Source: Endomychus coccineus (Eukaryota; Arthropoda; Insecta; Coleoptera; Endomychidae). Taken from it: DNA of 64,000 bases. Positions 42,956-53,669 of this stretch are shown in pieces (within the stretch, counting starts at the first letter, position 1; the number at the start of each line of letters is the position of its first letter). The notes beneath the pieces were generated by a model that saw nothing but the letters and a program-made list of their open reading frames with translations, was not told the DNA's origin and did no database searches. Location: positions 158,471,111 through 158,535,110 of the forward strand of contig OY294069.1 of the NCBI GenBank assembly GCA_958510875.1, in the 5' to 3' direction. A program made the translations under genes and the position numbers.

Positions 42956-43144
42956 ATGTAATAAGGGTTTAGTACAGGTTATTTCCAATATTTAAAAACA
43001 AAGTCATTCTTAGTGAATTACAATTTCAAGTAAAATCAGAACATCTAAAAGTAAAGAACATCCAGGGGTTGCCAGATGTTTTCAATATTATATGTAGCTT
43101 GAGAAGGTTAAGGAATTTCTAAGATAAATATAAGACAATTCCCA

Positions 43145-43580
43145 TAGCTTCAACGAGGGTGGTATGATACCATAGCTGTATAGGTCAAGAATGTTGCAAA
43201 AGTCCACACAAGTTTTGTTTTGAAAGAAGTCATAAACCTGCCAACATTGATAACCGATATAGAACGAGAAACTAATGGTGAGCTACAAGATAAATCTTGA
43301 TGATTTCCATCTGGAGATGTTTTATGTACATTCAAATCAGTTAGTGATATTTAGTAAAGGACAGATAGATTTAGAAATCCCCACATTCTGTACTAAAGAT
43401 CTCAAGAGAGAAATCTTATTGCTTATTGGTTAAACAATTCAGGGATTCGTTTCCGAATTGTAGATTGGTTCTTGAGAAAAAGGACGCATTACAAATACTA
43501 GAGATAATGCCTAAAACCTTCAGTTATATTTTCTAGCTTGAATTAGTCTCTTGAGAAATCACGTGACACTTAATTTCGAT
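43145..43580 (+). repeat. Dispersed non-coding repeat X, copy 2
   Basis: Counterpart of 3115-3765 in the same orientation, shorter by a deletion of the middle part. Confidence 0.65.
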
Positions 43581-44254
43581 TAATTTAACTTGATAGTTTC
43601 TCCAGAGTGTTTTTTGGTAAGAAGGGTGGATTTCGCTCAATCAGGATTGTTTTAGATTTTTGATCTAAATTTTTGTTCTCAGTATTTATTCAAGTTCGAG
43701 TTAATAATATATTTAATCATTCCATTCAGTTTCGATCCCCTAGGTTCATTCTGGTTGGATATCAATTTATTAATCTTAGTTTTATTTCTCTTTTAGTTAA
43801 TTTAGATTATCTAGGTATTTTATTTGAGTGTAGATTTTGATCTTAGTTTTTATTCTTATTAGTATTAAAGTTAATCATAATATTCTTTTATTATCTTTAA
43901 TTACCATACATTCATTTATTATTATCATTATCATTTAATTGTTATTTTTATTATTACATTTTATAGTTGTTGTTGAGTACGAGTTTATCTGATCAATATT
44001 AGCGTTTACCCCTTCCACTTACCTTTCTTTGTGTTAAAATCTTAAGTGTCTTGTGGAAGAAAAGGGTAAGTGTCAATGATATTTTTCACATTTGTTCTGG
44101 CTTATCAATGATTGGGATCAAACTCCAACGTGTCATGGTTCTCTAAATTAAATGGCCATACTGTTAATAAATGAATAGATTGAGGATTAGGAATAATATA
44201 AATTCCTTGAGTAAAGTTTTATAGAGATTAATCAAGAGAGCACCATGTTACAAA
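43581..44254. other. No gene; AT-rich low complexity
   Basis: Contains a long ATT-rich stretch (43850-43980). Nothing recognised. Confidence 0.5.
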
Positions 44255-45125
44255 GAGTTCCTGAAAAATAAAACAGACGGTGACACAATCGAAAATCCCA
44301 TGTGATATTTGTGTTGTACCATCTTTAACTAGTATGACCCCATAGAAAGCAAGCAACCTTGGAGACTTTTGTAAACATAGAAAAAAAGGAATTTCGCGTC
44401 TTGATAAAATATTATTTCTTGCGTGGAAAAAATATTACGCAATCCAAAGCATCGCTTGTTAAACATTATAGGGACTCGAATGAAACGATTCACAAGTGGT
44501 TTACTGATTTTCTTTGTTGTAGTAAGACCACAAAGGACGCCAAACGTTTTGATCGTCCAATTGAGGTTACTACGCCAGAAATCGTCGATAAAATCCATGG
44601 AATGATATTGGACGATCGGAAAGTTAAAGTGCACGAGATTTCCGAAACTATGGGCATCTCAACCGAATGGGAATGGAACATTTTGCATACATTTTTGGGA
44701 ATGAGAAGGCTATCTGCCAGATGGGTGCTCTATGTGCTCTCTGTTGACATAAGCGCGACTGTGTGACAACTTTAAAGGAGTGTTTGGCGATGTTTATGAA
44801 CGATAAGAAGGACTTTTTGCACCGTTTTGTAACCGTGGACGAAACATGGATTCATCATAACACACCAGAGACCAAAGAACACTCGAAATAGTAGACTGGT
44901 CTTGGCGAATCGAAGCCGAAAAAGGCCAAAATGGATTTATCGGCCAAGAAAGTCATATCGACAGTTTTTTAGGAGGCACACGGTATCGTCCGTACCGATT
45001 ACCGTGTAATGGCCAAAACGATCACCGGCGTATATTATGCAGACCTGTTGGATCGATTTAACGCCAATTTGGAGCGGAAGCGGCCGCATTTGGGGAGGAA
45101 AAAAGTGCTCTCCCACCAGGACAAC
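44255..45125 (+). mobile_element. mariner, 3'-truncated
   Basis: Left part starts near CTGAAAAATAAAACAGACGG; the first inverted-repeat bases are degraded. It ends at about 45125 after the second catalytic region, where unrelated sequence takes over. Confidence 0.8.
44370..45125 (+). pseudogene. mariner transposase, N-terminal two thirds
   Basis: NIEKKEFRVLIKYYFLRGKN, helix-turn-helix with ETIHKWFTDF, RPIEVTTPEIVDKIHGMILD and KVHEISETMGIS are in one open frame. After a frameshift come the first Asp in TVDETWIHHNTPET and then KKVLSHQDN at the second Asp, where the copy is cut. The third Asp is missing. The longest open mariner N-terminus in the window. Confidence 0.85.
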
Positions 45126-45159
45126 AAATATCTCAGTACATTCCAAGAAGTCATTTAGA

Positions 45160-45735
45160 ATCGATAAGTTCTTTCTTCTTTTTTATTTTCCATAGTTTCA
45201 TTAATTCAGATCAGAGAAATAATAATGGGATCCAAAAATAGTAGCTCCAAAGATTTTTCTGGTCTTTCAGAATGTAACAATTTATTTGCGACACAACAAT
45301 TTGGTCACAGAAAGAAACGTAATACAACAGGAGCAATTATTGAATTCATTAATAAAACTATTGATGGCTTTGAACAAGGTCTACATTCGCTAACACTATT
45401 TATACACCTAACAAAGTCATTTGAGTGTATTGTTCAAGCTATACTTTTCGAAAAACTTGAGAAATATAAATTTGATATTGTTAGTGTTAATATTATTAAG
45501 TCGTTTTCAACAGATCGTCATCAAGCAGTGTGTATGGATAGCTGATGGTCTGGAAGGAAACCACTTACGATTGGTGTACCCCAAGGATGCATATTGGGAC
45601 CTTCATTCATTTTTGTTAATGACTTACCGGAACACTTGTCATTCACGCACACTGTACCATTTGCTGATGATGTAACAGCGTCAAATTCTGGAAAGGCTCT
45701 AGATCATGTGGAGGAACCGAGTAAAATAAGCTTGA
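45160..45735 (+). pseudogene. Non-LTR reverse transcriptase fragment, separate family
   Basis: TQQFGHRKKRNTTGAIIEFI (block 2), LTLFIHLTKSFECIVQAILF (block 3, with His for the catalytic Asp), TIGVPQGCILGPSFIFVNDL (block 4) and VPFADDVTASN (block 5, Asp pair kept). Two frames are needed. Neither an endonuclease nor a thumb is present. Confidence 0.8.
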
Positions 45736-45739
45736 ATTG

Positions 45740-46410
45740 AACCGTGGAATGGTTAAAACACTCTTTCCCCTAGAGGCAACAAATAGTTCTAATAAATATA
45801 CAAAAAAAAAGTTCGACAAAGTCATTACGGTCATTTTTGCTAAAAATGTTCCTCAGGCCATCATATTTGCGATCCTAGGTTCAAAATTCAATTATCTTTT
45901 TCACTTTTGCCGTAGTAGGCCTTGATCGCCAATTTTGGTTCATACTGTACATTGAACACAAAACTAGAACAAGTTTTCGCCAGTTCAATTAACTATTCCA
46001 TTAAGGCAGTTACTCAAATGGCTTTCAAACCATTTATAATAGTTGAGATTTCCGGCTGTATTAATCCATAGTTTAATTAGTAGAAAGGTCACGCCGACAT
46101 CTTATTCTCCGAGACAACTTCAAAGGCAATGGTCCCTTTTCGAGTATGTAATAATAAGGGTATAGAAGCTGGGAACAAATACTATCGTAAGAATTGCATA
46201 ATTCCCTTTAATTAACTTTACAGACTTCAACATCGAGTTAATTGAATCGTTCTTCTGACTCTCGACTCTGGTGCGTAAATGCAAATTACAAGATTCTAAA
46301 AAAGACTATAATAATCTAAAATGGAATAACTTGAATTTAGGAGTTGAAATTAGCATATTCGAAGCGGAAACCGCTCTACCAACAACTAGCACAGTTATAC
46401 GGTAAATTTC
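45740..46410. other. No gene seen
   Basis: AT-rich, no recognisable feature. Confidence 0.5.
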
Positions 46411-46411
46411 A

Positions 46412-47790
46412 CAGTGGCGGCTCGTACTAAAGGGCACAAGGAGACGTGCCCATCCAACCACCAACGTGCCCACACAACCACCAAGATAAACACAGAAACA
46501 AATTCGCATCTAATTCAGTGCTTTATTTTATTCCGCACGTCAGGCGACAGGCGCATGCATTGATAACGCTCAAACTATGTTCCGAGGAAGGCCCTGAAGT
46601 ATACCTATTTCAAGTACGATTCGGCTGACTACGGTTATCTACACCATACGCGCTCATACTGTCGGTTTTGGGCACAAAGCATCATGTCTCCAGTGAACGT
46701 CTTGCCTTCATAGAGTACACTGTGTGAATTCAATTCGAAGACGTGAAATCTGAAGTGCGTCTGTTATCGATGATCGAAGTAACATCTTTTAAAAGACCCG
46801 CTATCACTTGAGGAAAAACTTTTAATTGAAAAGAAAGGAAGGCCTATTCCTGATCTTCAAATGAACTACACTTCCACAAATAAAACCTGAACTTATAATA
46901 AATAGAGTATTGAACAAGAATATCTATGAAAAATACGAATGGATGTGTAGATACCCAGTAACAAATGTAATATTTTGTTTTATGTGCTCAATTTCCAAGG
47001 GAGAGGTTAGTGCGTGGAATAAACAAGGGTTGAATGATTTAAAAATTGTCGCAGAGTAGGCAAAATAACACGAAAATTCCGCTTCTCACGTGCATGGATT
47101 CTACTGTTCTAGGTAAAGTGGATATACGTGAACAGCTAGACAGTGCTTATTTGCGACATATATTTAAGTACAACGAAGTTGTGGAAAGAATCGTCATATT
47201 TTGCGCTGGTTAATTATGTGTATAAGATTTTTCAGTCTTTGATTTGACGTTACGAGTCCATGATGGGACAATGACTTCGAAAAATCCAGGTACTTATGTA
47301 GGCTTAATCTACTTTCCAGCTGAATTAGACGCTGTGTTTGCAATACGTATGAAAGGTTCGGGTTCTCAAGTGTTTAAAGGCGTCGTAAAAACTATTCAGA
47401 ACGAATTGCTGAATGCAATGCTGCAAATTTGCAAGCAAGGAATAACAAAAGAAATTAAATCTGCAAATTTCATTGCTTTGGAGGTCGCTGAAACTATAGA
47501 CACCTCTAATCATCAGCAAATGGTTGTTATTATTCGATAAGTGTTTGGACGCATTTTTGAACGCTTTTGGTGTATTTTTATGTCGGGTGAACATAATACT
47601 GATGTATTAGCAAAAACATTGCTGAAGGAATTGCAAACTATTTTAAATTCTCCTTCTGGGTCTGATAACAATAAAGGAATCGCTCAAAGTTACGATGAGT
47701 CGTCCGTGTTGAGTGGTAAGACAAATGGTGTCCAAGCCATTATCAAAAGAACATTTCCACATGCACATTATATTCACCTTGCCCTCGTGT
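46412..47790 (+). mobile_element. hAT transposon, ZMYM1-like, 3'-truncated
   Basis: Begins CAGTGGCGGCTCGT, the same 14 bases that open the hAT at 31224. The coding region follows in the expected order and stops in mid-domain at about 47785. No right end found. Confidence 0.75.
46800..47790 (+). pseudogene. hAT transposase, ZMYM1-like, N-terminal half
   Basis: LSLEEKLLIEKKGRPIPDLQ, NIYEKYEWMCRYPVTNVIFC with FMCSISKGEV (TTF-type zinc finger), SAWNKQGLNDLKIVAE, then a gap and the catalytic-core start: VVKTIQNELLNAMLQIC, FIALEVAETIDTSNHQQMVV (the D-T of DETTD degraded), FERFWCIFMS and SYDESSVLSGKTNGVQAIIK. It breaks at HAHYIH, after which CCTTGCCCTCGT resembles a mariner end. The C-terminal dimerisation domain is missing, complementary to the copy at 31459-32420. 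Confidence 0.85.
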
Positions 47791-47794
47791 GTCC

Positions 47795-48130
47795 AATTCT
47801 CAAATCGAAGTCAAGAAATAGAGCTCAAATTTGTCTCTCTATGCCAATTAAATATATAATATGTTTTACACTAGGTATGTTCGAAGAATCTAATTTAATG
47901 TATCTCACCTTAAGGTAAATCTGAACAGACTCGATATGCGAACTTTCCTTCTGACAGTTCGACATTATTAGAAGTAACATAATTATCTCAACTCTGAAAT
48001 AATCTAACTATTTATTCTGAAACTTTAACTCGAACTAGTATGATAGCTCTGACATGAATTCATTAGATAGCATGTTCTTAATATTGAAAGCAAAAGCTCC
48101 TATCTTTAACTTCTTCGAACGAACTATTTA
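47795..48130. other. No gene seen
   Basis: AT-rich, no recognised feature. Confidence 0.5.
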
Positions 48131-48256
48131 ATGTATAAAATATAAAGTATTCAATGGTGGAAGCCGTTACTTTGTGATAATTTATCATATTGATATAATA
48201 AAATAAAACACTTTTACTTTGTTTTTTATCACATATATTATAGAAACAAGTCGTGA

Positions 48257-48291
48257 CTATAGTTCGACACTAGCGTGTCATGTTCAAACAA
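48257..48291 (-). ncRNA. Degenerate hammerhead-like motif, PLE family C
   Basis: Minus strand TTTGAACA, stem-loop GACACGCTAGTGTC, GAAC-TATAG. Core letters have drifted. Identified by comparison with the other family C copies. Confidence 0.35.
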
Positions 48292-48559
48292 TACTAATGT
48301 ATGAAAATATGAATAATCTTGGCTATTTATGGGGCAATATAAGACACAGATAACAAGTAAGGTTGCGGTTGGGATATTACATTGCTAGAGTAGTATAATT
48401 GAAATTGGAAAATGCGGTAGAGTTAATATTGTGATAACGAAATTTTAATGCGGAGGTATACTAGTGAGGCACAAGAGGATTTTAAGAAATTTCACGTTAT
48501 CAAAACATCAAACAGGATGCTGTAGAACACATCTAATTTGAAATGTTATTGTCATTATT

Positions 48560-48904
48560 TTGAATACCTTTGAAAATGTCTATTTATTCTAGTGTGTTTA
48601 ATTTGAGGCCTATACTCTCGCTATGTGAAATTTTAACTTCATCTAAATTTGGAAAAGTGTGCCCTGCTTCTAAAATATGGTTACAGAAAGATGAATCTGT
48701 TTTATTAAGTCAAAAAGATCGAAAGTGTTCCTTATATCTAATTTCTATATTACGACTAGATCTACCGATATAAAAATTATCACACTCTGAACAGGTTAAT
48801 TTATATACTCCAGGTTTATTGAACTTATTTGTTTTATCCTTAGCATTGAAAAAAATAGAAAAATTCGTTTTGAGGTTTGAAGCTAAATTTAGATTAGGTT
48901 TCAA
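48560..48904 (-). pseudogene. PLE GIY-YIG endonuclease, family C, minus copy
   Basis: NAKDKTNKFNKPGVYKLTCS holds GVY; the CSEC pair and NFYIGRSSRN (YIG) follow, then RYKEHFRSF. A frameshift comes after that, and degraded HTFPNLDEV and LKLNTLE remain. Nearly the same protein as at 50371-50750. Confidence 0.8.
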
Positions 48905-49231
48905 TAAGATGTATGCAATTTTTTCACATACGGTACCAAAATATGTTAGGAAAACGTATTTTGATGAAGTATCACAATTTTTTCTGTAAAAGAATAGATA
49001 CTTGAGTAAGTTAATTTCTGCTTTTTTCTGTCAATTTATTTGGATATAAGTTGAGGTTGAAAACCATTGCTAATGGCTATATATAACCTTGATTATATTA
49101 AATTCTTCATTCAGATTTTCAGGAGAAAGAGGAAGTGAAATGGTGAGTTGTATGCTGCTAATTTGTGACTATGGAGACTAAAAGATGAATTCGCAATAGT
49201 TGTATCTGTGAATTTAGGTTTTGTATAAATT

Positions 49232-50230
49232 TTGAAAGTACCTAATGATATTATTGTGATGCGTGGAAATTTATTTAGTAAATTTGAAAAGAGTAGGTTA
49301 AATAATTGTTATCTATCTTCTCCTAAACTTTACGGCCTCATAAAAAATCACAAGCAAAACGCACCTATTCGCCCCGTAGTATCCTATGTTGATAGCCCTA
49401 CACATAATCTAGCGGTAAAATTAAATTCAATTTTCAAAAATATAAGTAACTTCAAGCCTAAGTATGCAGTAAAAACTCAAAGTCTATAGATAGATTAACT
49501 TTCTTTAAAAATGGAATTTTGGTATCTTGCGATGTTTCAAATATGTTTTCAAATATTCCCCTCAATGAATGTAAGATTTTGAAATCGAAAATTCTGGAAA
49601 AATCACATACAAATCCCGTATTAAAATACAAGATAGAACAAGCTTTTGATCTTTGCCTTAGCCAAAAGTATTGTCAAGTTAAATACGAGTTTTTCACACA
49701 AATTAATGGATTAGCCATGGGATCCCACTAAGTCCTCTTTTGGCAGATATTTTCATGTCTTATATTGACGAAACTATAATGAGTTCCCCTCTAGCTGAAA
49801 AACATATTCTTTGCTGATTCAGATACGTAGATGATGTTTTATCCTTCTTCAAAGGTACATCACGACAATTGAAAGTTTTCTTATCCGTCATTAATAATAT
49901 CCATCCTAACATTAATTTCACTATCGAAACTGAGAAAGATAACAAAATGAATTTACTAAACCTTACCCTGACGCACCATAATAATATCTATACTTTCAAT
50001 ATTTATAGAAAACCTAAATTCACAGATACAACTATTCCCAATTCATCTTTTAGTCCTCATAGTCACGAATTAGGAGCATTCCAGTATATGATACATAGAG
50101 CCTTTTCCCTTCCTCTTTCTCCTGAAAACCCGAATGAAGGATTGAATATAATCAAGGTTATAGCCATTAACAATAGTTTTCAACCTAAATTTATATCCCA
50201 ACAAATTGACAGAAAAAGCAGAAAATAACT
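49232..50230 (+). pseudogene. PLE reverse transcriptase, family C
   Basis: Telomerase-related reverse transcriptase. PKLYGLIKNHKQNAPIRPVV covers the finger motif, SCDVSNMFSNIPL has the first catalytic Asp (SCDV), INGLAMGSH is motif B with the following SPLL region frameshifted, and FRYVDDVLSFFKG is the catalytic YVDD pair. NLTLTHHNNIYTFNIYRKPK and the thumb region follow to RKSRK. Stops or shifts at about 49487, 49731 and 49820 break it, but the active-site residues survive. Confidence 0.85.
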
Positions 50231-50370
50231 CACTCAAGTATCGATCCTTTTACAAAAATTCTGATTCTTCATCAAATACATTTCCCTCACATATTTTGAT
50301 ACCGTAAGTGAAAGAATTGCAGACATTTCAACCAAACATAATCTAAGTTAGTTTTGAACCTCAAAATAAA

Positions 50371-50750
50371 TTGTCCTATTTTTTATTCATTGCTAAAGAT
50401 AAAACAGATACGTTTAATAAACCTGGAGTATATAAATTAACCTGTTCAGTGTGTGATAACTTTTACATCGGTAGATCTAGTCGTAATATGAAAATTAGAT
50501 ATAAGGAACATTTTCCATCTTTTAGACTTAATAAAACAGATTCATCTTTCTCTAACCATATTTTAGAAACAGGGCACACTTTTCCAGATTTAGATGAAGT
50601 TTAAATTTTACATAAAGAGAATATAGGCTTTAAATTAAATACACTAGAATCAATAGAAATTTTCCAAGGTATTAAAAATGATGACAATAAAAGCTTAACT
50701 GATCAATTAGATGTGTATTGCAGCATCCTGTTTGATGTCTTGATAACGTA
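50371..50750 (+). pseudogene. PLE GIY-YIG endonuclease, family C, plus copy
   Basis: DTFNKPGVYKLTCSVCDNFY carries GVY and CSVC, then YIGRSSRNMKIRYKEHFPSF and SNHILETGHTFPDLDEV. One stop at 50604, after which LNTLESIEIFQGIKN continues in the same frame. This is the C-terminal half of the single PLE protein. Confidence 0.85.
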
Positions 50751-50784
50751 AAATTTCCGATAAACCTCTTGTACCTTCCTAGTA

Positions 50785-52259
50785 GGGTATCTACGACTAG
50801 CGCGCAGCTCATTAAAAATAATCCCCTTCTTAAACAAAATTAAAATGCACTTTTTTTTTCAAATAAATTTTTTTTTAATTAATCAAATAATAAAAAAAAA
50901 GAGGATCTTAGCCTTTTTTGATTTTTTTTCTAACTTGAACCAAACTCATAATATACATTGGTATTCAATATAAGCATAGATATAGTACGGCTGATAGATT
51001 CTTTTGCAACATTTTTACTTTGTGTTTTTTTTGGGGGATTATTTAGATAATTATAAACAAATGATTTGATTAAAAAAAGCCCATCATAATGATATGTTAT
51101 GCAATCAATTACTATTTGGACTTATTTTCTCAATTTTCCGTCAACATTTTTATATTTTATTCAGATTTAATTTTAATTTATCTATTCTAATTTTCAACCA
51201 TCATGTTATCCATGTTAAGTGCAAAATGGAAAGGGTTACATGTGATCGATAACTATAGATCTAGAAAAGACCGTGCAATTAATGCAGGCCAACGTCGGAG
51301 GTATGTATATATAAGTTGCAATGTCGCCGTCGAATCATTCACACAAGAAGATCCGAATTCCCACCCATTCCAAGTGACATTGCAGAAACTCATGAACGTA
51401 TTGATTGGATGATCCAGAATGATCAGATTTCTACTCCAGACAATGAAAGTATGATCCTTATCAACGATCCTGTCAACCAAAAAATAGTGCTTGGAACTAT
51501 TCAAAGTCTACAGTTTTTATGACAAATGAGAACGATTTGAGTATTGTGTCCAACATTTCCAGAAACTTTTCATCATCCATGGAGTGAACAACAACAACTA
51601 AATACCGCTGTTGTTTTGTTTGTCAAAAACAACTTACGACATTTTATTTCAATCAATAATTGATAAATGTTGGGAATATCCGTGGATATTTTTTCCATGC
51701 AAGGTTATTGTGGATTTTGAATAGGCAATTCAAGATTAGTTGAGATCACGTTGGCCTGGGTTGATAAACCATGGCTGTTTATTTCACCTCACCCAGGCGT
51801 GGTTCAGGAAAATTCATGAATTTGGTCTCGTTCGAGAATACAAGAATAGCCAATCTGTAATTGGAATGTGGCTCAGATGGACATTTGGCATACCCTACGA
51901 CCAGACGAGGTACAAGAAGCCTATCGTATCATGGAACCGTACGTTGGTTATTTGTCACAATTGGAAAGATTTGACGTTTATTTGAAGACAAATTACATGT
52001 ATAAGGATGCAAAATATTCACCACAGATATGGGCAACAGACAATATTTGGAATTGCGAAACAACAAATACATGCGAAACATTTCATTCGCACTTTAACGT
52101 ATGCTTTTCCAGTGCGCATCCAAACATTTATGAATTCGTCGGAGATTTAAAAGAATTTATTGTGGATGCACAAATATGTATACCGCAGGTAGCTCGCGCG
52201 CTAGTCGTACACTGACCCTAGCGGCTTTAAGAGGCTTTGCGCGCTAGTCGTCGAACGCC
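50785..52259 (+). mobile_element. MULE (Mutator-like) transposon, nested in PLE-C
   Basis: Ends GGGTATCTACGACTAGCGCGC-type and inverted GGCGTTCGACGACTAGCGCG. The 8-bp target duplication TCCTAGTA is at 50777-50784 and 52260-52267. The ACGACTAGCGCGC core is repeated once more near the right end (52192-52209, inverted). The PLE sequence on both sides joins smoothly when the element is removed, as judged against the copy at 48.4-48.5 kb. Confidence 0.9.
51203..52215 (+). pseudogene. MULE transposase, broken
   Basis: MLSMLSAKWKGLHVIDNYRS and RRRYVYISCNV (N-terminal zinc-finger-type region, degraded), a large deletion over the first Asp region, then INHGCLFHLTQAWFRKIHEF (the GC-FH-- part of the MULE domain), GLVREYKN and WLRWTFGIPY. 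After a frameshift come EVQEAYRIMEPYVGYLSQLE, KYSPQIWATD and ETFHSHFNVCFSSAHPNIYE. These blocks are common in insect MULE-domain proteins. Confidence 0.85.
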
Positions 52260-52427
52260 TCCTAGTATATCTCCACATTGAAATTTTCTTATCACAATAT
52301 TAACTCTACCTAATTATTCAATTCAATGATACTACTCTAGCAATGTATATCCCCAAACCGCAACCTCACCTGTCTCTTATATTGTACCATAAATAACCAA
52401 GATTATTCATATTTTCTTACATTAGTA

Positions 52428-52462
52428 TTGTTTGAAAATAATACGCTAGTGTCGAAACTATA
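52428..52462 (+). ncRNA. Degenerate hammerhead-like motif, PLE family C
   Basis: TTTGAAAATAAT, a stem-loop ending CGCTAGTGTC, then GAAAC and TATAC. The second core strand is intact; the first has lost CUGAUGA. Confidence 0.4.
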
Positions 52463-52534
52463 CTCACGATTTGTTTCTATAATATATGTGCTAAAAAACA
52501 AAGTAAAAGTGTTTTATTTAACTATATAAATATA

Positions 52535-53500
52535 AAATAAATTATCATCAACGAAAAAGCCTAACTATTTACTGTAGTAGTAGTCAAAAGAAGATGGTTA
52601 AATATATAATGTATGAAGGCAATCGTAAAACGACATATTTACTTTGACCTCACATTTTTTACAAAGTTATTAATAACCATGTCAATTCATTTGAGGTTTT
52701 ATTCCAGTACCATATACCAGTTAAAGATATTCTAAGATATTATTTTGTACTGCACATTTCTTTTAATAGAACTCTTAGAGCAAATGGCCTCATGAATGGA
52801 AAAAGCAAATTAGTCAATAAGAGCAATGCCAATTTAGGTTATTCTAAATTACCTGTAAAAAAACTTATGAATAATCTGAAACATAAGTAAATAAACAACT
52901 GAAAATAAATTATGGCGAACCTCTGATATAATAAGTATTCAAGGAAAAATGGCTCTCGTCCTCGTATTCTTTTGAAACTCTTCATACTTTGTAACATTGT
53001 CTGGAATGATTTATTTCCCACGAGTTCACAGATTTGGAAAAAGGAGAAAATTATAGTAAGTGGAAGGATGTTTGATGATAGACCGTTGATGTGAACAAAA
53101 AGCAAATTCGTGACGCACGGGAGTTATAAAGTGGGGTAAAATTTAGCCCAAGTTTTGACCTGAGATGTGATGTACTATAGTAGGTCGAGGTCAGGGCTGG
53201 CCTAGGCTGGTCGATGGAGCTGTGCGCGCACCAACTGTTTGTTCCCTGTATTGCGGAAGATTCAAATTCGCCTCATTCCATAAATTTTCTCGCCAGCTGA
53301 ACTCAACTCATACTGAAATTCTGTTTACAGTTTCTCGGTTACGAATCACCGCTATTTTGGGGTTCGTAGATTATCATTAAACAGCTTCACCTTAAATTTT
53401 AATTGTAATCTGTGCTAACATGAAAACTATAAATAATTCGTAAACGACTACCTCCTTGACTAAAACCTCGACGGATATTGGATCGAAAATAAAATTTCAC
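52535..53500. other. No gene seen
   Basis: AT-rich, no recognisable feature. Confidence 0.5.
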
Positions 53501-53505
53501 ACCAA

Positions 53506-53546
53506 TAAAATGGGTAGTTTTCTAATGGTACCATGGCAACCCAAGT
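53506..53546. repeat. Solo DD41D-type transposon end, diverged
   Basis: AAAATGGGTAGTTTTCTAAT followed by GGTACCATGGCAACCCAAGTA is similar to the right end of the element at 14523-15853 (AAAATGGGTAGTCTATTATG then GGGAACCCAGTA). No transposase nearby, so it is a relict or a related MITE. Confidence 0.5.
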
Positions 53547-53669
53547 ATTTTTCGGAAATATCTTTCTACCCTGAAGCGAATTATAGTGGAATTTTTTGAC
53601 ATAATCATGAAAGCACTCTAACTTACAATTCTGAAAGTAGCCCTTATGTATTCAATGAATATGTTATAC

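Larger units (their letters stand above)
48135..49225 (-). mobile_element. Penelope-like element, family C, 5'-truncated, minus copy
   Basis: From the 5' side (49225): end of the RT region (matching 50020-50230 inverted), the GIY-YIG region (48904-48560), the repeat region and a tail through GGCTTCCACCATTGA at about 48155. It meets the plus-strand copy head to head at 49225/49226. Confidence 0.8.
49226..52530 (+). mobile_element. Penelope-like element, family C, plus copy, interrupted by a MULE
   Basis: PLE parts are 49226-50784 and 52260-52530. RT, GIY-YIG, then the 3' repeat region, which resumes after the MULE with TATCTCCACATTGAAATTTT, and the hammerhead-like motif at 52428-52462. The 5' part of RT is missing. 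This is the longest PLE coding copy in the window. Confidence 0.85.

Noticed and set aside
47770..47795. A mariner inserted in the hAT at 47.78 kb
   Set aside because: Only about 15 bases resemble a mariner end (CACCTTGCCCTCGT), with no TA-bounded second end or transposase. It may be a chance match within the decayed hAT.
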